DNA of 64,000 nt from Virgibacillus litoralis (GCF_017873675.1 NZ_JAGGKK010000003.1:185086-249085); one strand, 5' to 3'. Positions 35,597-44,800 are shown, numbered from the stretch's first letter. Numbers and translations are program-made. Notes: generated from the sequence alone by a model not told the origin.

Positions 35597-37030
35597 TCAC
35601 TCCATTTTTTCCGAAAAGATAGATGGCGGAAGTGTAATTCCCTGATACTCCATCTGTTCATAGAATTTCGGACGTATTCCAGTAGGTACAAGCTTACCTA
35701 AAATCTTGCCATCATCATCAACACCAGACTGTCTGAACGTAAAAATATCCTGTAGTACAATTATGTCACCTTCAAGGCCTTGTACTTCCGTTATATTTGT
35801 AATTCGCCGGGTACCATCTTTTAAACGGGATTGCTGGATAATAACATCAAGCGCACCAGCTATTTGCTCACGTATAGCTTTAATTGGCAAATCCATACCA
35901 GCCATTAGGACCATTGTTTCCAAACGTGAAACCATATCCCTCGGACTATTCGAGTGTCCAGTTGCCAATGAGCCATCATGGCCGGTATTCATTGCCTGAA
36001 GCATATCTAACGCCTCACCACTTCGAACCTCACCAATAACAATTCGATCTGGCCGCATCCGCAGTGAATTTCGAACGAGGTCACGAATTGAAATGGCACC
36101 CTTTCCTTCGATGTTCGGTGGACGAGTTTCAAGCGAGACAACATGATCCTGCCCAAGCTGCAGTTCCGCAGCATCCTCAATCGTTACAATCCGATCCGTA
36201 TTTGAAATAAAAGATGATAATACATTCAACGTTGTTGTTTTCCCGGAACCTGTTCCACCACTTACAAAAATATTTAATTTGGAGGCAACGCATGCTTGCA
36301 CAAATTCAGCCATTTCCTGACTAAGTGTTCCAAATCGTATAAGATCGTGAATGGTAAACGGATCTTTAGAAAACTTACGAATTGTGATTGTCGGTCCGCC
36401 AAGTGCAAGCGGCGGGATGATCGCATTTACACGTGACCCATCTTTAAGTCGGGCATCAACCATTGGACTGCTTTCATCAATTCGACGGCCAAGTGGAGCA
36501 ACAATCTTCTCTAAAACTGCCGATACATGGTCATTGTCACGGAAGGTGGTATCTGTAAGCTCTAAACGTCCGTTTCGCTCTGCATATACTTGATTAGGTC
36601 CATTAACCATTACCTCCGTAACACTCTCATCATTCAATAAGGGAGTGATTGGACCATATCCAGTAAGGTCATTCTCGATTTCTTCCTTCAAATTTTTCCT
36701 ATCGTCAGCACGTCGAAGCTTATAATCATTTTCATTTATAATTTCAGATATAATTGTATCAAGATCAGACACAATTTCGTTCACATCTTCGTCTTTTCGT
36801 TCGCGAATAATGTACTTAAAGACAAGACTTTTTACTTCACGATATTCTTGAGACACGGCAGTTTTTTTGGTTTGTTTAGGCTTAGGGGAAGGATCGATAA
36901 CGTTAAGATCACTTGGTTGTTCCTGGTGTTCCTGTTCTATATTTGTTTTTATTTTATTATCCTCATTTATTGGTTCCGTCGTGTTCGTTTTGGTTTCACT
37001 TTTTGATTGTAGCTTTTCTAACAGACTCAT
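35597..37030 (-). CDS. cpaF: Tad pilus secretion ATPase CpaF/TadA
   Basis: This 477-residue ATPase drives pilin polymerisation. An N-terminal disordered region (about 1-60) is followed by the CpaF domain with [22 protein letters not shown], Walker A GGTGSGKT (258-265), the Asp box EDAAELQL, a His box region and Walker [39 protein letters not shown]. The ATG overlaps the tadZ stop as ATGA. Length and motifs are complete, so the machine should be active. Confidence 0.95.
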   Translation of the reverse strand: MSLLEKLQSKSETKTNTTEPINEDNKIKTNIEQEHQEQPSDLNVIDPSPKPKQTKKTAVSQEYREVKSLVFKYIIRERKDEDVNEIVSDLDTIISEIINENDYKLRRADDRKNLKEEIENDLTGYGPITPLLNDESVTEVMVNGPNQVYAERNGRLELTDTTFRDNDHVSAVLEKIVAPLGRRIDESSPMVDARLKDGSRVNAIIPPLALGGPTITIRKFSKDPFTIHDLIRFGTLSQEMAEFVQACVASKLNIFVSGGTGSGKTTTLNVLSSFISNTDRIVTIEDAAELQLGQDHVVSLETRPPNIEGKGAISIRDLVRNSLRMRPDRIVIGEVRSGEALDMLQAMNTGHDGSLATGHSNSPRDMVSRLETMVLMAGMDLPIKAIREQIAGALDVIIQQSRLKDGTRRITNITEVQGLEGDIIVLQDIFTFRQSGVDDDGKILGKLVPTGIRPKFYEQMEYQGITLPPSIFSEKME

Positions 37031-37842
37031 TCGGTCTTCCCTCGCAATCGTTTACTTTTTTTGATGCGGAAAAGTCCGCGAAATGGCAATTTTTTAGAAG
37101 CACTGCGTTCAACTGCAAACAGTTTTTTTGCCAGCCGTTCTATTCCTTTCGAAAACTCAAGCTTTGGTTGACTTTGAACAATTGGAACACCTATATCTAA
37201 AGAATGTGAAACATGTTTACTATCATATGGTAAATAGAATACTTCTGATAGTTTCACAAGCTCAGGAATGTCACTTTTTTTGACGACTGACGAAGCAGTT
37301 GATTGATTGATAACTAACCTGACTCTATCTTTTAGGCCAAGTGCCTCAAAGGTTTCTATCATTAACCGGGCATTTTTTAAGGAAGCCATTCCTGGAGTTG
37401 CCGTTACCAGTATTTGATCTGCCTTTTCCACAACTTGTAAAGTATGGTCCGTCAGCCCTGTCTGCGTTTCGACAAATAAAATTTCTGATGTAGCGTGTAC
37501 TGCGTCAATAACTGCTGAAATCTGTTCACTATCAATCACGTCTGCGTGCTCTGGCCGTTTTGGGGCGGCTAATAATTCAATACCAGATGAATGGGTGGAA
37601 TAGTAATTAACACTATTCTCGCTATCATCTCGTTCTGCGATTTCCTTTATCGTTAAAATAGGATCAAGATCAAGTGCCATCGCGAGGTCACCAAACTGAA
37701 GATCACCGTCTATAATGCTCACATTTGACCCTCTTGCCGCTAGAAATGCTGCCAGGTTAACGGTTACTGTTGTTCGCCCTTGACCACCAGTGGCACTACA
37801 GACGGCAACTATCTGTCTCTTTTTTGCAGTATCAATAGCCAC
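37027..37842 (-). CDS. tadZ: Tad pilus localisation ATPase TadZ/CpaE (MinD-like)
   Basis: This 271-residue P-loop protein of the ParA/MinD group lacks the usual receiver domain of long CpaE proteins. The phosphate loop reads ATGGQGRTTVTVNLAAFLA near residue 17, with Arg where the catalytic P-loop Lys of KGGVGKTT is expected and no signature Lys. SIIDGDLQFGDLAMALDL fits the Walker A' region. Atypical P-loops are known in TadZ, which places the pilus machine in the cell. Start is GTG at 37842 after GGGGGG. It overlaps cpaF by four bases. Confidence 0.88.
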   Translation of the reverse strand: MAIDTAKKRQIVAVCSATGGQGRTTVTVNLAAFLAARGSNVSIIDGDLQFGDLAMALDLDPILTIKEIAERDDSENSVNYYSTHSSGIELLAAPKRPEHADVIDSEQISAVIDAVHATSEILFVETQTGLTDHTLQVVEKADQILVTATPGMASLKNARLMIETFEALGLKDRVRLVINQSTASSVVKKSDIPELVKLSEVFYLPYDSKHVSHSLDIGVPIVQSQPKLEFSKGIERLAKKLFAVERSASKKLPFRGLFRIKKSKRLRGKTE

Positions 37843-37856
37843 TGACTATCCCCCCT

Positions 37857-38834
37857 TTATTCATCCTCGTGCTTTACGATACGGCTGCTCACCCAGCCAT
37901 CTTTCTTTTTGTTTGTTTTCACTTTAAACCATACACGTTCATCATCATCTGTTTTCTGATCATTCAAAAAAAGTAAAGCAGTCCCTTGATCAACAACCGT
38001 TACAACGGGCGCCGTTAATTGGGGTGCTTTACGGATAATCGATCGTTCCGGGGTTGTAACAAAACGGGTATCTGTTTCATCACCGATTTTCGCTTCACTT
38101 TCCTCGTTATCCTTTTCTTCTGGTTCTTGCTGTTCTCCTGACTCCTGCTCTGACTCTTTCTCAACTGAATCAACTTTACTGTACAAAGCAAGATGAATAC
38201 TTCCTAGTTCACTAGCATGTACAAGTTCTACAGAATCTTCTTTTGAAAGCTCAAGCGTCACTGTCATGTATGTTTTCTCGACATCACCATCTTTCTTTTC
38301 AATCATTCGTTCACCAACAGCCAAAACACGTACTTTTTCTAGAATCAAATCTGTTTCTATTAAAGGAATAGATTGATCTAAAACTACATTTGACATTACA
38401 TCAACATAATCTCCTGGTACTGTCAGGTTAGAGACGGATTCGTCAAATTCTACTTTAACCGAAACCCCCCGTTTATTCTCAGTGATTTTCCTGGAAACTA
38501 CATCAGTTACTTCTTCTTTTGTTCGGATTCGGTGATTCATTATTACTTCTCCGGCTTTAATTTCAGCTGAGGCAAATTTCCCAATCACCTCTTCTTTTTC
38601 TTTCACAGACTCTGTATGTATTTGGTCTTTTGGTACTTCTTTTGTATTCAAGTTTTCATCTGTTATCTTTTGATCGATTGCTATATCGGTATTCGCAGCT
38701 ACAACCTCCACCATCTCTGTTTGTTCATTCGGATTAGAACTTGTTGGTGCAGCCTGGTTCATAACGATATAAAAAATACCTGTAGTAATAATACCTGAAA
38801 TAAGTGCAAGTAGTACTATTCGTCTAGCTTTCAT
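37857..38834 (-). CDS. cpaB: CpaB/RcpC-like Tad pilus protein with C-terminal SH3b domain
   Basis: This protein of 325 residues has one N-terminal helix (IVLLALISGIITTGIFYIVM) and a SAF domain (about 40-110, AANTDIAIDQKITDENL and GKFASAEIKAGEVIMNHRI). An RcpC-type domain follows (about 120-215, GVSVKVEFDESVSNLTVPGDYVDVMSNV). A Glu-rich linker and an SH3b-like domain end the protein (about 262-322, SIIRKAPQLTAPVVTVVDQGTALLF and WVSSRIVKH). SAF domains bind sugars; in Gram-negatives RcpC works near the secretin. I chose ATG at 38834, eight bases after AGTAGGTGA. The SH3b addition suggests wall attachment. Confidence 0.88.
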   Translation of the reverse strand: MKARRIVLLALISGIITTGIFYIVMNQAAPTSSNPNEQTEMVEVVAANTDIAIDQKITDENLNTKEVPKDQIHTESVKEKEEVIGKFASAEIKAGEVIMNHRIRTKEEVTDVVSRKITENKRGVSVKVEFDESVSNLTVPGDYVDVMSNVVLDQSIPLIETDLILEKVRVLAVGERMIEKKDGDVEKTYMTVTLELSKEDSVELVHASELGSIHLALYSKVDSVEKESEQESGEQQEPEEKDNEESEAKIGDETDTRFVTTPERSIIRKAPQLTAPVVTVVDQGTALLFLNDQKTDDDERVWFKVKTNKKKDGWVSSRIVKHEDE

Positions 38835-38846
38835 GTATGTGTTCAC

Positions 38847-39758
38847 CTACTCTATCAATTTGACTGCGTATGCGCCACGATCCAATGGTCCATTATCACC
38901 GGTAAATCCTGTACCAGTTCGTTTTATAAAAATACCCTCAATTGAGTCGTCTGTTGAACTCATTGGCTCTGTTATATAAAAATAAGCAAATCCGGTAATT
39001 TCAATACTTTTCATTTGATTTGAATCATTGTCGTACGGTTTATATACAATAACTAGCATTACCCGCGAACAATCTCGGTGCTCATATTCACCAACTGGAT
39101 ATGGACAATTATCAATTCTGTAATTGATAGCATCACGAGTTTTGCCAGCAATATTACCTGTTTGTGTATTAATGATATCGCCAATTTCTAAGTTCTCATC
39201 AAAGCCAGTCGTTAAACTTTCGCTATATAATTTTGCACCAGGACCATCCAATGCAAGCACACCAAAGTTTCCAGCCTCGGAATCACCTGAGTCTACTTTC
39301 AATGAATAAGTGTCTCCGTAAACCAGTTCAACTGATTCATCAATTCCAAGTGGTACTGCACCTTTGGCTTTTGCCATCGGGTTAAGTGCTGCTTTAGCAT
39401 TGACATGAATTGGTACTTTTTCGACTCCAAATAGTTTCGAGAAGAAAAGGGGCACATCTTTGGTTAGTTCGACTTCCAATTGTTGTTCAACGTCAAGGTT
39501 AACTCGATTTTGAGTGCTGGTTTCTCCGTGTTCTTCTATTATTTTATCGACAACATTATTTACATCTGCATCTGAATTAGGAAGTTCCTGGGCGCCTGAC
39601 AATGCTGCTGCATTAGCAGTTTTCTGCAAATGACTTTTTGTCATAAATAAGTGTCCGCCATCAATGACTAAACCTACTATTAAAAGCAAACCGCCCAGCG
39701 CTAAGGCAGCCAATACAATTGCATTACCTTGCTCATTCATTTTTAACCTTTTCAGCAC
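38847..39758 (-). CDS. TadG/TadE-like pseudopilin-type Tad protein
   Basis: This 303-residue protein starts MLKRLKMNEQGNAIVLAALALGGLLLIVGLVIDGGHLFMTKSHLQKTANAAALSGAQEL, the N-terminus of TadG-like proteins (one helix, then conserved AADAAALAGAQEL-type sequence). The exported remainder (about 60-303) has no recognisable vWA domain. TadE/TadG proteins are minor pseudopilins processed by the Tad peptidase. Start is GTG at 39758 after GAGGTGAGG. It directly follows tadE and precedes cpaB by 12 bases. Confidence 0.87.
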   Translation of the reverse strand: MLKRLKMNEQGNAIVLAALALGGLLLIVGLVIDGGHLFMTKSHLQKTANAAALSGAQELPNSDADVNNVVDKIIEEHGETSTQNRVNLDVEQQLEVELTKDVPLFFSKLFGVEKVPIHVNAKAALNPMAKAKGAVPLGIDESVELVYGDTYSLKVDSGDSEAGNFGVLALDGPGAKLYSESLTTGFDENLEIGDIINTQTGNIAGKTRDAINYRIDNCPYPVGEYEHRDCSRVMLVIVYKPYDNDSNQMKSIEITGFAYFYITEPMSSTDDSIEGIFIKRTGTGFTGDNGPLDRGAYAVKLIE

Positions 39759-39774
39759 GTTCCCTCACCTCTCA

Positions 39775-40164
39775 TCACTCAACCCGTATAGTGGAACTGG
39801 TCTTGACTGTGTAGTGAATTGCAGCATCCCCAAGCACATTGAGAAATTCCTCTGGATATGTCAACGTCACGGTTACATATTCACCGGATGAACGATTAGG
39901 TTCTTCAGGGGAGATGGCGATACCCAGATCAGTTAATTCACCAATATCAAAATTATTCTGTGCATACGTACGAACAGCCTCATCACCCTGTCCTAACCCG
40001 GCTATTCGAACAGACTCCTGAGTAATTAATTCCAATTGCAAATGGGTATATAAAACTCTTCCAAAGTCAAAAATACCTACCACTAGCATAAGCAGTATAG
40101 GTAAGATTAGCGCAAACTCCACTAATGATTGACCATCTTCATTTTTGTTCATAGAAAACGCCAT
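39775..40164 (-). CDS. tadE: TadE-family pseudopilin
   Basis: This 129-residue protein has the TadE N-terminus: EDGQSLVEFALILPILLMLVVGIFDFGRVLYTHLQLELITQESVRIAGLG, with a single helix and a conserved Glu of the EFALILP motif. The start at 40164 overlaps the end of the prepilin peptidase gene by 16 bases, so the two are coupled. It is probably processed by TadV and forms a minor pilus component. Confidence 0.9.
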   Translation of the reverse strand: MAFSMNKNEDGQSLVEFALILPILLMLVVGIFDFGRVLYTHLQLELITQESVRIAGLGQGDEAVRTYAQNNFDIGELTDLGIAISPEEPNRSSGEYVTVTLTYPEEFLNVLGDAAIHYTVKTSSTIRVE

Positions 40165-40658
40165 CCTTGCATCACCATGCAGAGCACCGCCCCGCCTGCA
40201 ATTGCCACACCGTATGGATATGTTGCCGTTAAGGAGCCTCTTGATACGCCACCACGAAGAACGACACCGCTCTTTAGACTTGTCACATAATAGACGATTG
40301 ATTTAACTACACCACTACGGAATATGATAATTCCTATCGCTAGGACTGCCCCTAGTAATGCAATATAAAGAAATGACTGAAAAACAAAAGCCCCGCCTTT
40401 CATTGCACCGATCAATGCGAGAAGTTTGACATCTCCTGCTCCCATTCCACCCATAAGGTATGGAATAAGCAGCAAACTAAGACCAATCAAAAAACCAATG
40501 AAAGAATGGGATAACCCTTCTAAACCACTTGTAACCGAGTGATAGATAAAGGTAACTAACAATGCTGGATAAATAACTTTATTATAGATTTTTCTGTTTT
40601 TCAGATCTGTAATTACACAAATTAATAGAATCAGTAGTAGAAAAGTATCGAGCATCAT
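40149..40658 (-). CDS. tadV: Prepilin peptidase TadV/CpaA (type A24)
   Basis: This 169-residue, all-helical aspartic peptidase of the A24 family has DLKNRKIYNKVIYP near the N-terminus (first Asp) and MGGMGAGDVKLLALIGAMKGG (the GxGD motif with second Asp). It lacks the N-methylation domain of PilD, as TadV should. It would cleave Flp, TadE and TadG-like leaders. I prefer the ATG at 40658, six bases after AAGGG; the ATG at 40664 directly abuts that site. Confidence 0.92.
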   Translation of the reverse strand: MMLDTFLLLILLICVITDLKNRKIYNKVIYPALLVTFIYHSVTSGLEGLSHSFIGFLIGLSLLLIPYLMGGMGAGDVKLLALIGAMKGGAFVFQSFLYIALLGAVLAIGIIIFRSGVVKSIVYYVTSLKSGVVLRGGVSRGSLTATYPYGVAIAGGAVLCMVMQGWRFL

Positions 40659-40696
40659 GACCATCCCTTCATTCGTAGTTTGATTAATTAGTTAAA

Positions 40697-40720
40697 AAGG
40701 ACCCAAGGGGGAGGGTCCTT
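40697..40720 (-). terminator. Terminator between flp pilin and the Tad assembly genes
   Basis: AAGGACCC pairs with GGGTCCTT (40697-40704 with 40713-40720) and the minus RNA continues TTTTT. Partial termination here would make pilin transcripts more abundant than the assembly genes. Confidence 0.8.
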
Positions 40721-40734
40721 AATTTTTATTAAAC

Positions 40735-40908
40735 CTATACTTCGCCTTGTAATGTATCTACTAGACTTTGAAATAAAGCCTCAATCTCTGTACCTAATGT
40801 GGTTAGGAGTGTAATTACCACTACTGCAATCAATCCTAAAATTAACCCATACTCAACCATACCTTGTCCTTCTTCTTCAATAAACAATCCTTTTAACTTA
40901 TCTAACAT
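40735..40908 (-). CDS. flp: Flp-family type IVb pilin
   Basis: This 57-residue pilin is easy to miss because of its size. It reads MLDKLKGLFIEEEGQGMVEYGLILGLIAVV and continues as one hydrophobic helix followed by a short polar tail. The Flp signature is present: Gly, then Glu-Tyr (EEEGQGMVEYGLI). By analogy with Flp1, cleavage is expected after Gly14, placing Glu19 at position +5. A ribosome binding site AAGGAGAGGTTCAC precedes the ATG at 40908. It is the major pilin of the Tad locus and is followed by a terminator. Adjacent TadV is its peptidase. Confidence 0.94.
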   Translation of the reverse strand: MLDKLKGLFIEEEGQGMVEYGLILGLIAVVVITLLTTLGTEIEALFQSLVDTLQGEV

Positions 40909-40947
40909 GTGAACCTCTCCTTTTATATAAAATATATTAATTCCTGT

Positions 40948-41406
40948 CTAAGTGACTTTCTCATGTTCTCTTTTAACAAAATCGACAGCTTGTCCAACAT
41001 TTACAGCAGAAGTTTTGATATTACCAGCCGGTAGTTCAAGCACTGATTGTACATTGGAAAATCGTTTACCAATTTTACCTGGCGCAAGATCTTCCTCCAT
41101 TCCAACAATTTCGTTCTCTTGGCTAAGATATAATATATCAATGCGGCATTTCATAAAGAACGTATGAATTGATGAACATGGAGCGATATGCAATGCAAAA
41201 TTATCTGGTAAACTTTTTACAAACATTAACCCCTTAAGTCTTTTCCAAAATGAATAGGCTGTCTGTACATCACTAGCGATTAGTTGGCCAGTATCTCTGT
41301 TGACCAAATTGATCGGTAGCACCCCCGCTTCTGTACTTATTCTGTTGTACAGCTGCTTTTGCAATCTGTATGTCCTATTATGCCGAAAATTGTATAAATA
41401 AGGCAT
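40948..41406 (-). CDS. DUF192 family protein, linked to the Tad locus
   Basis: The C-terminal 120 residues match DUF192: LVNRDTGQLIASDVQTAYSFWKRLKGLMFVKSLP, then HIAPCSSIHTFFMKCRIDILYLSQENEIVGMEEDLAPGKIG and VLELPAGNI. The family is of unknown function; it has a conserved Cys-His stretch and is often near Tad or secretion genes. The N-terminal 28 residues are basic and may not be translated: no clear ribosome binding site precedes ATG at 41406, and a GTG at V28 is possible. It lies 39 bases upstream of flp and probably starts the tad operon. Confidence 0.82.
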   Translation of the reverse strand: MPYLYNFRHNRTYRLQKQLYNRISTEAGVLPINLVNRDTGQLIASDVQTAYSFWKRLKGLMFVKSLPDNFALHIAPCSSIHTFFMKCRIDILYLSQENEIVGMEEDLAPGKIGKRFSNVQSVLELPAGNIKTSAVNVGQAVDFVKREHEKVT

Positions 41407-41589
41407 CCCTCAGCGTTCCCGTTATTCTAAATTCCAGATATTGAGAATGCCTTCCTATAAAATAGGGGAGAGGGTCAATTATCAATACTTATGACTCAGG
41501 AACCCCGTGCTTAAAGGTACAAAAACATGTAAAATAACCTACAAAAATCGACATCTGACATATGATAAGTCTAAATACCCAAAGCAAAA

Positions 41590-41610
41590 AGACCCCCAAA
41601 TGGGAGGTCT
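41590..41610 (-). terminator. Terminator of the KaiC-LuxR regulatory operon
   Basis: AGACCTCC pairs with GGGGGTCT around a five-base loop, and the minus RNA continues TTTTTGC. It overlaps the luxR-type stop codon, so the tad operon downstream needs its own promoter in 41407-41589. Confidence 0.85.
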
Positions 41611-43747
41611 AATTAGAATGTGATCGTCCATACCTTAATTGATATACCTTTGATATGGCATGAGCACGATCCGATACATCAAGTTTTTGGAAAATCCTTG
41701 TAACATGGTTCTTTACGGTATGACCGCTAATATATAACTTCTCTCCGATTTCCCGGTTATTCAAACCTTGTATAACAAGGTCGAGCACTTCTTGTTCTCT
41801 AGGGGAAATCTTCAATTCCTTAATGGTCTGTTCAATAGATTCAATATTTCCTTTACTCTGGAACTCTTCAGTTGAGACTTCTTCTTCAATTAGTTGCCCA
41901 TCATGAATAAATGCTATAAATTTAGATATGATTTCACTTGACTTAGATGTAAAGGACTTAATTATTTCCAGATTATTATATTTCACATAAGTTAAAATAA
42001 TTGCTAAAGATTGACTTTCTAAGCTTACTTCATCCCACTGAACTGTTGATTTTTCACCTATCAGATCTTTGGCATCCTCCACGATGCTTGCAACTCTGCT
42101 ATCAGGGATCATATCTCTAATAAAAGCTGGATCATAATTATAAAGAAGGCAGCTATTGATTAAATCATGAATATTCCACGATGACAGCCCCAGTTTCCCG
42201 GTAAATTCACCAGCTATTTGTGATGCTTTTTTAGCATTGACGAATGCTGCTGGATCAAACTGGCCAGTTGCTTGATATAAGGAGTACACTTGCTTATCCT
42301 CCTTACCACCGTCCTGGTTTTGTGCTAACTGTAAGGTAGCGCCACCAATAATCGATAGAGTCTGTAAAAAATTCATGTCCTCATTTAATCGGAATTGGCC
42401 CATTGAACTAGTACCCACACATAACACGCCGAGTAGCTCATCCTTATAAAATAATGGACACTCAATTACTGGATGTTCCCATCTCGTTTCGTCTGAACTA
42501 TTTTTTAACACAACATCCGTACTGACTCTCTGTGAATCATTATAATATCGGTTTATAACATCCTGTGCGTATACACCCATATTTTCATTATGATCACCAC
42601 GGGAGACTAGTTTCATTTTCCCGCTTGTTGAATCTTTTAGGACCATGCATGAGAAGGGTCCTTCCACCAAGCTAAGACTAATGTCTACTAATATATAAAT
42701 AATTCGTTTGTATTCTGGTCGAGTGACCATCATTTTACATATCTCAACAAGCGATGATAAGCGTTGGTGCTGCTGGATATTCTCATTAGTCAACGCACCA
42801 GTCAGAAGGCTGTTTTCCAGAATAATAGCTAACGTTTTGGCATACTCAAGTTCTTTAGAAAATGTATTACGTGTTATATGTCCGCCAAAAAACAGTGCTA
42901 ATGAACCGTCATGCTTTGTAAATGGAAAACAATACAAAGCTGCAGGATGAAAATGAAATCTATTAAAAAAATTCGTTCTTGGATCATTCTTAATATTTTC
43001 CCAGTACTCACTGTCACCAGTTATAAGGACTCGGCCTAAAAACCCCTCCCCTACTGAGAATTTTGCATTCAATAATCCCTGTGCAGTTTCTCCTGAAATA
43101 CTTGTAATGGAGTAGGTTTCTTCTTCACATTTTTCAGCTAGTCCCATAAAATCAAAATCATTACGTTTGTCAAAAACTTTTCCCATTAATGCATTAAGTT
43201 CTAAATCACTGTTTTGGAAGGCATCCATGAGCAACTCGTTATATATTTGGAAGGATGCATATTCGTTTCTCTCGTCAGAATATGCTGAAGAGAGTTTAAT
43301 CAATTTATTAATCCAACTAATCCATTCGCGCTTTTTCTCCATAGTAAGTACCGGTGTTTCATCAAGAATATATTCCCATTCATTAACATCAGGATAATTA
43401 TTTTCCAACTGTTTCTTAACTAAATGCTTTGTTTCTTCCTCAATCATTAAGCCCGCCCATAAAAAGTATGTAGATTCACCTGATGTTATAGGGGCTATGA
43501 TTGTATGAATACCTGGCCATATTTCGTAGACCAGTGGATTCTTTATATTTTTCGCTTCGCTTAATGTCTTTTTCATAACAGTCAATAAACTGTCATGTTG
43601 CTGGTGAAGCAATGTTGTACAAAGTCTATTATTCCCTTTTATCGGCAGCACAGGTTCGCCATTTACATCTGTCGTTATAACGGAAAGCATGAAACGTTCA
43701 CTGGATATATCAAGAATTTCTTTCAATACTTCGATATTTTGGTTCAT
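41609..43747 (-). CDS. LuxR-type regulator with sensory domains, upstream of the Tad locus
   Basis: This 712-residue protein ends in a LuxR helix-turn-helix (about 645-705: LKISPREQEVLDLVIQGLNNREIGEKLYISGHTVKNHVTRIFQKL). Residues 1-150 resemble a PocR-type ligand-binding domain (weak match). Residues 165-310 and 325-470 look like two GAF domains (VGEGFLGRVLITGDSEYW; YKDELLGVLCVGTSS). There is no receiver domain, so it senses a small molecule or partner rather than a histidine kinase. The start overlaps the winged-helix gene as ATGA and follows GGAGGG. It is the third gene of KaiC, winged helix, LuxR. Control of the tad operon is inferred. Confidence 0.88.
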   Translation of the reverse strand: MNQNIEVLKEILDISSERFMLSVITTDVNGEPVLPIKGNNRLCTTLLHQQHDSLLTVMKKTLSEAKNIKNPLVYEIWPGIHTIIAPITSGESTYFLWAGLMIEEETKHLVKKQLENNYPDVNEWEYILDETPVLTMEKKREWISWINKLIKLSSAYSDERNEYASFQIYNELLMDAFQNSDLELNALMGKVFDKRNDFDFMGLAEKCEEETYSITSISGETAQGLLNAKFSVGEGFLGRVLITGDSEYWENIKNDPRTNFFNRFHFHPAALYCFPFTKHDGSLALFFGGHITRNTFSKELEYAKTLAIILENSLLTGALTNENIQQHQRLSSLVEICKMMVTRPEYKRIIYILVDISLSLVEGPFSCMVLKDSTSGKMKLVSRGDHNENMGVYAQDVINRYYNDSQRVSTDVVLKNSSDETRWEHPVIECPLFYKDELLGVLCVGTSSMGQFRLNEDMNFLQTLSIIGGATLQLAQNQDGGKEDKQVYSLYQATGQFDPAAFVNAKKASQIAGEFTGKLGLSSWNIHDLINSCLLYNYDPAFIRDMIPDSRVASIVEDAKDLIGEKSTVQWDEVSLESQSLAIILTYVKYNNLEIIKSFTSKSSEIISKFIAFIHDGQLIEEEVSTEEFQSKGNIESIEQTIKELKISPREQEVLDLVIQGLNNREIGEKLYISGHTVKNHVTRIFQKLDVSDRAHAISKVYQLRYGRSHSN

Positions 43748-44001
43748 GTACCCTCCAGTGTACTTTTACTTTCAAGCTCCGTTATGATAAAAGGTTCTTT
43801 ATACCGGTATAATGGTATGGATTCATCTCCCAATAGCTGTAATATTCCTTGCTTCACCAATAGTTCCAATACTGGAACAAGATTTTCCTTTTTTCTTCCA
43901 AGCCGCAGCTCCAAGCCATCAATCGATTCAACCATATAAGGATTTGATTGGAATAGCATAGTACACTCCGCCCTCAATGGCAATAGATCATCCTTTACCA
44001 T
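43744..44001 (-). CDS. Small winged-helix-like protein coupled to the LuxR gene
   Basis: This 85-residue protein has a winged-helix look: LRAECTMLFQSNPYMVESIDGLELRLGRKKENLVPVLELLVKQGILQLLG, a recognition-like helix followed by PLYRYKEPF. I chose ATG at 44001, seven bases after GAGGAGG; the longer form from 44043 has no site. It lies between the KaiC-like gene and the luxR-type gene, with ATGA overlap to the latter. It may bind DNA or act as an adaptor of the KaiC ATPase. I do not recognise a named family. Confidence 0.8.
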   Translation of the reverse strand: MVKDDLLPLRAECTMLFQSNPYMVESIDGLELRLGRKKENLVPVLELLVKQGILQLLGDESIPLYRYKEPFIITELESKSTLEGT

Positions 44002-44095
44002 GGGATTTCCTCCTCTAAATTTCCAATTACTCCTTAAAAACATTTACTATGTAAGCCTATATTGTTTGCACATGTTTACCCTACTTTATTAACTA

Positions 44096-44800
44096 TTAAA
44101 CTAAGGATTTCATAAATCTGGAAAGCAGGCTCATTTTTTGTACATATAGTCCGTTGTCTAAAATACGATAAGGGTGTTCTCCATCAGCGGTCCTTGTACC
44201 GCGCATTTTTAATACTTCGATCGTTCTTTTACGCAAAGTATTGAAACGCGTCTTTATTGCTAGCCGTATATAGCCATCAAACACAAAATGCTCAACTGAA
44301 GCTGTTTCTGATTTTAAAGGAGACTGTTCCTGAAGAAGGATTGAAGTCAGGCCATGCTTACGTAACACATTTCGAATTGTGTAAAGCATTTTCCGTTCAT
44401 CACCGTTTACGTATTTTATAAGACTAATACTATCAATTACAACTCGCTTACAATCAATTTCCTTAATCAATTCCTCGAACAATCCGCCTGGTTTAACCAT
44501 TTGGTCTATAAGAGTTTCTGGCGATAGACCAACAACACGCAGTTTATTTTCCTGTTCGAGCTTACGCAGATCCCAGTTAAATAATTTCATATCTTCATAA
44601 ATTTGTTCAGGGAATTCTTCAAATGTAATGAAAATCCCAGGTTCATTATGCTTTCTAATACCTTCAAGTAAAAACTGAATACCAAACGTTGTCTTTCCAG
44701 TTCCTGGTCCACCTTCTACAATAATTGTATTTCCTTGTGGAAAACCTCCGAATAAAACGTTATCTAATCCAGGTATTCCTGAAACAGTTTTTTGTCGCAT
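44096..44800 (-). CDS. KaiC-like RecA-family ATPase
   Basis: This 234-residue single-domain KaiC/RadA-type protein has GIPGLDNVLFGGFPQGNTIIVEGGPGTGKTTFGIQFLLEG (Walker A 30-37), EEFPEQIYEDM after ITFE, Walker B KRVVIDSISLI, and RKRTIEVLKMRGTRTADGEHPYRI near the C-terminus, a KaiC signature. There is only one domain, so it is not a circadian KaiC but an ATPase switch of the kind found near signal proteins in archaea and many bacteria. Start follows TAGGTGAG. It heads the regulatory trio upstream of the Tad genes; target is unknown. Confidence 0.88.
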   Translation of the reverse strand: MRQKTVSGIPGLDNVLFGGFPQGNTIIVEGGPGTGKTTFGIQFLLEGIRKHNEPGIFITFEEFPEQIYEDMKLFNWDLRKLEQENKLRVVGLSPETLIDQMVKPGGLFEELIKEIDCKRVVIDSISLIKYVNGDERKMLYTIRNVLRKHGLTSILLQEQSPLKSETASVEHFVFDGYIRLAIKTRFNTLRKRTIEVLKMRGTRTADGEHPYRILDNGLYVQKMSLLSRFMKSLV

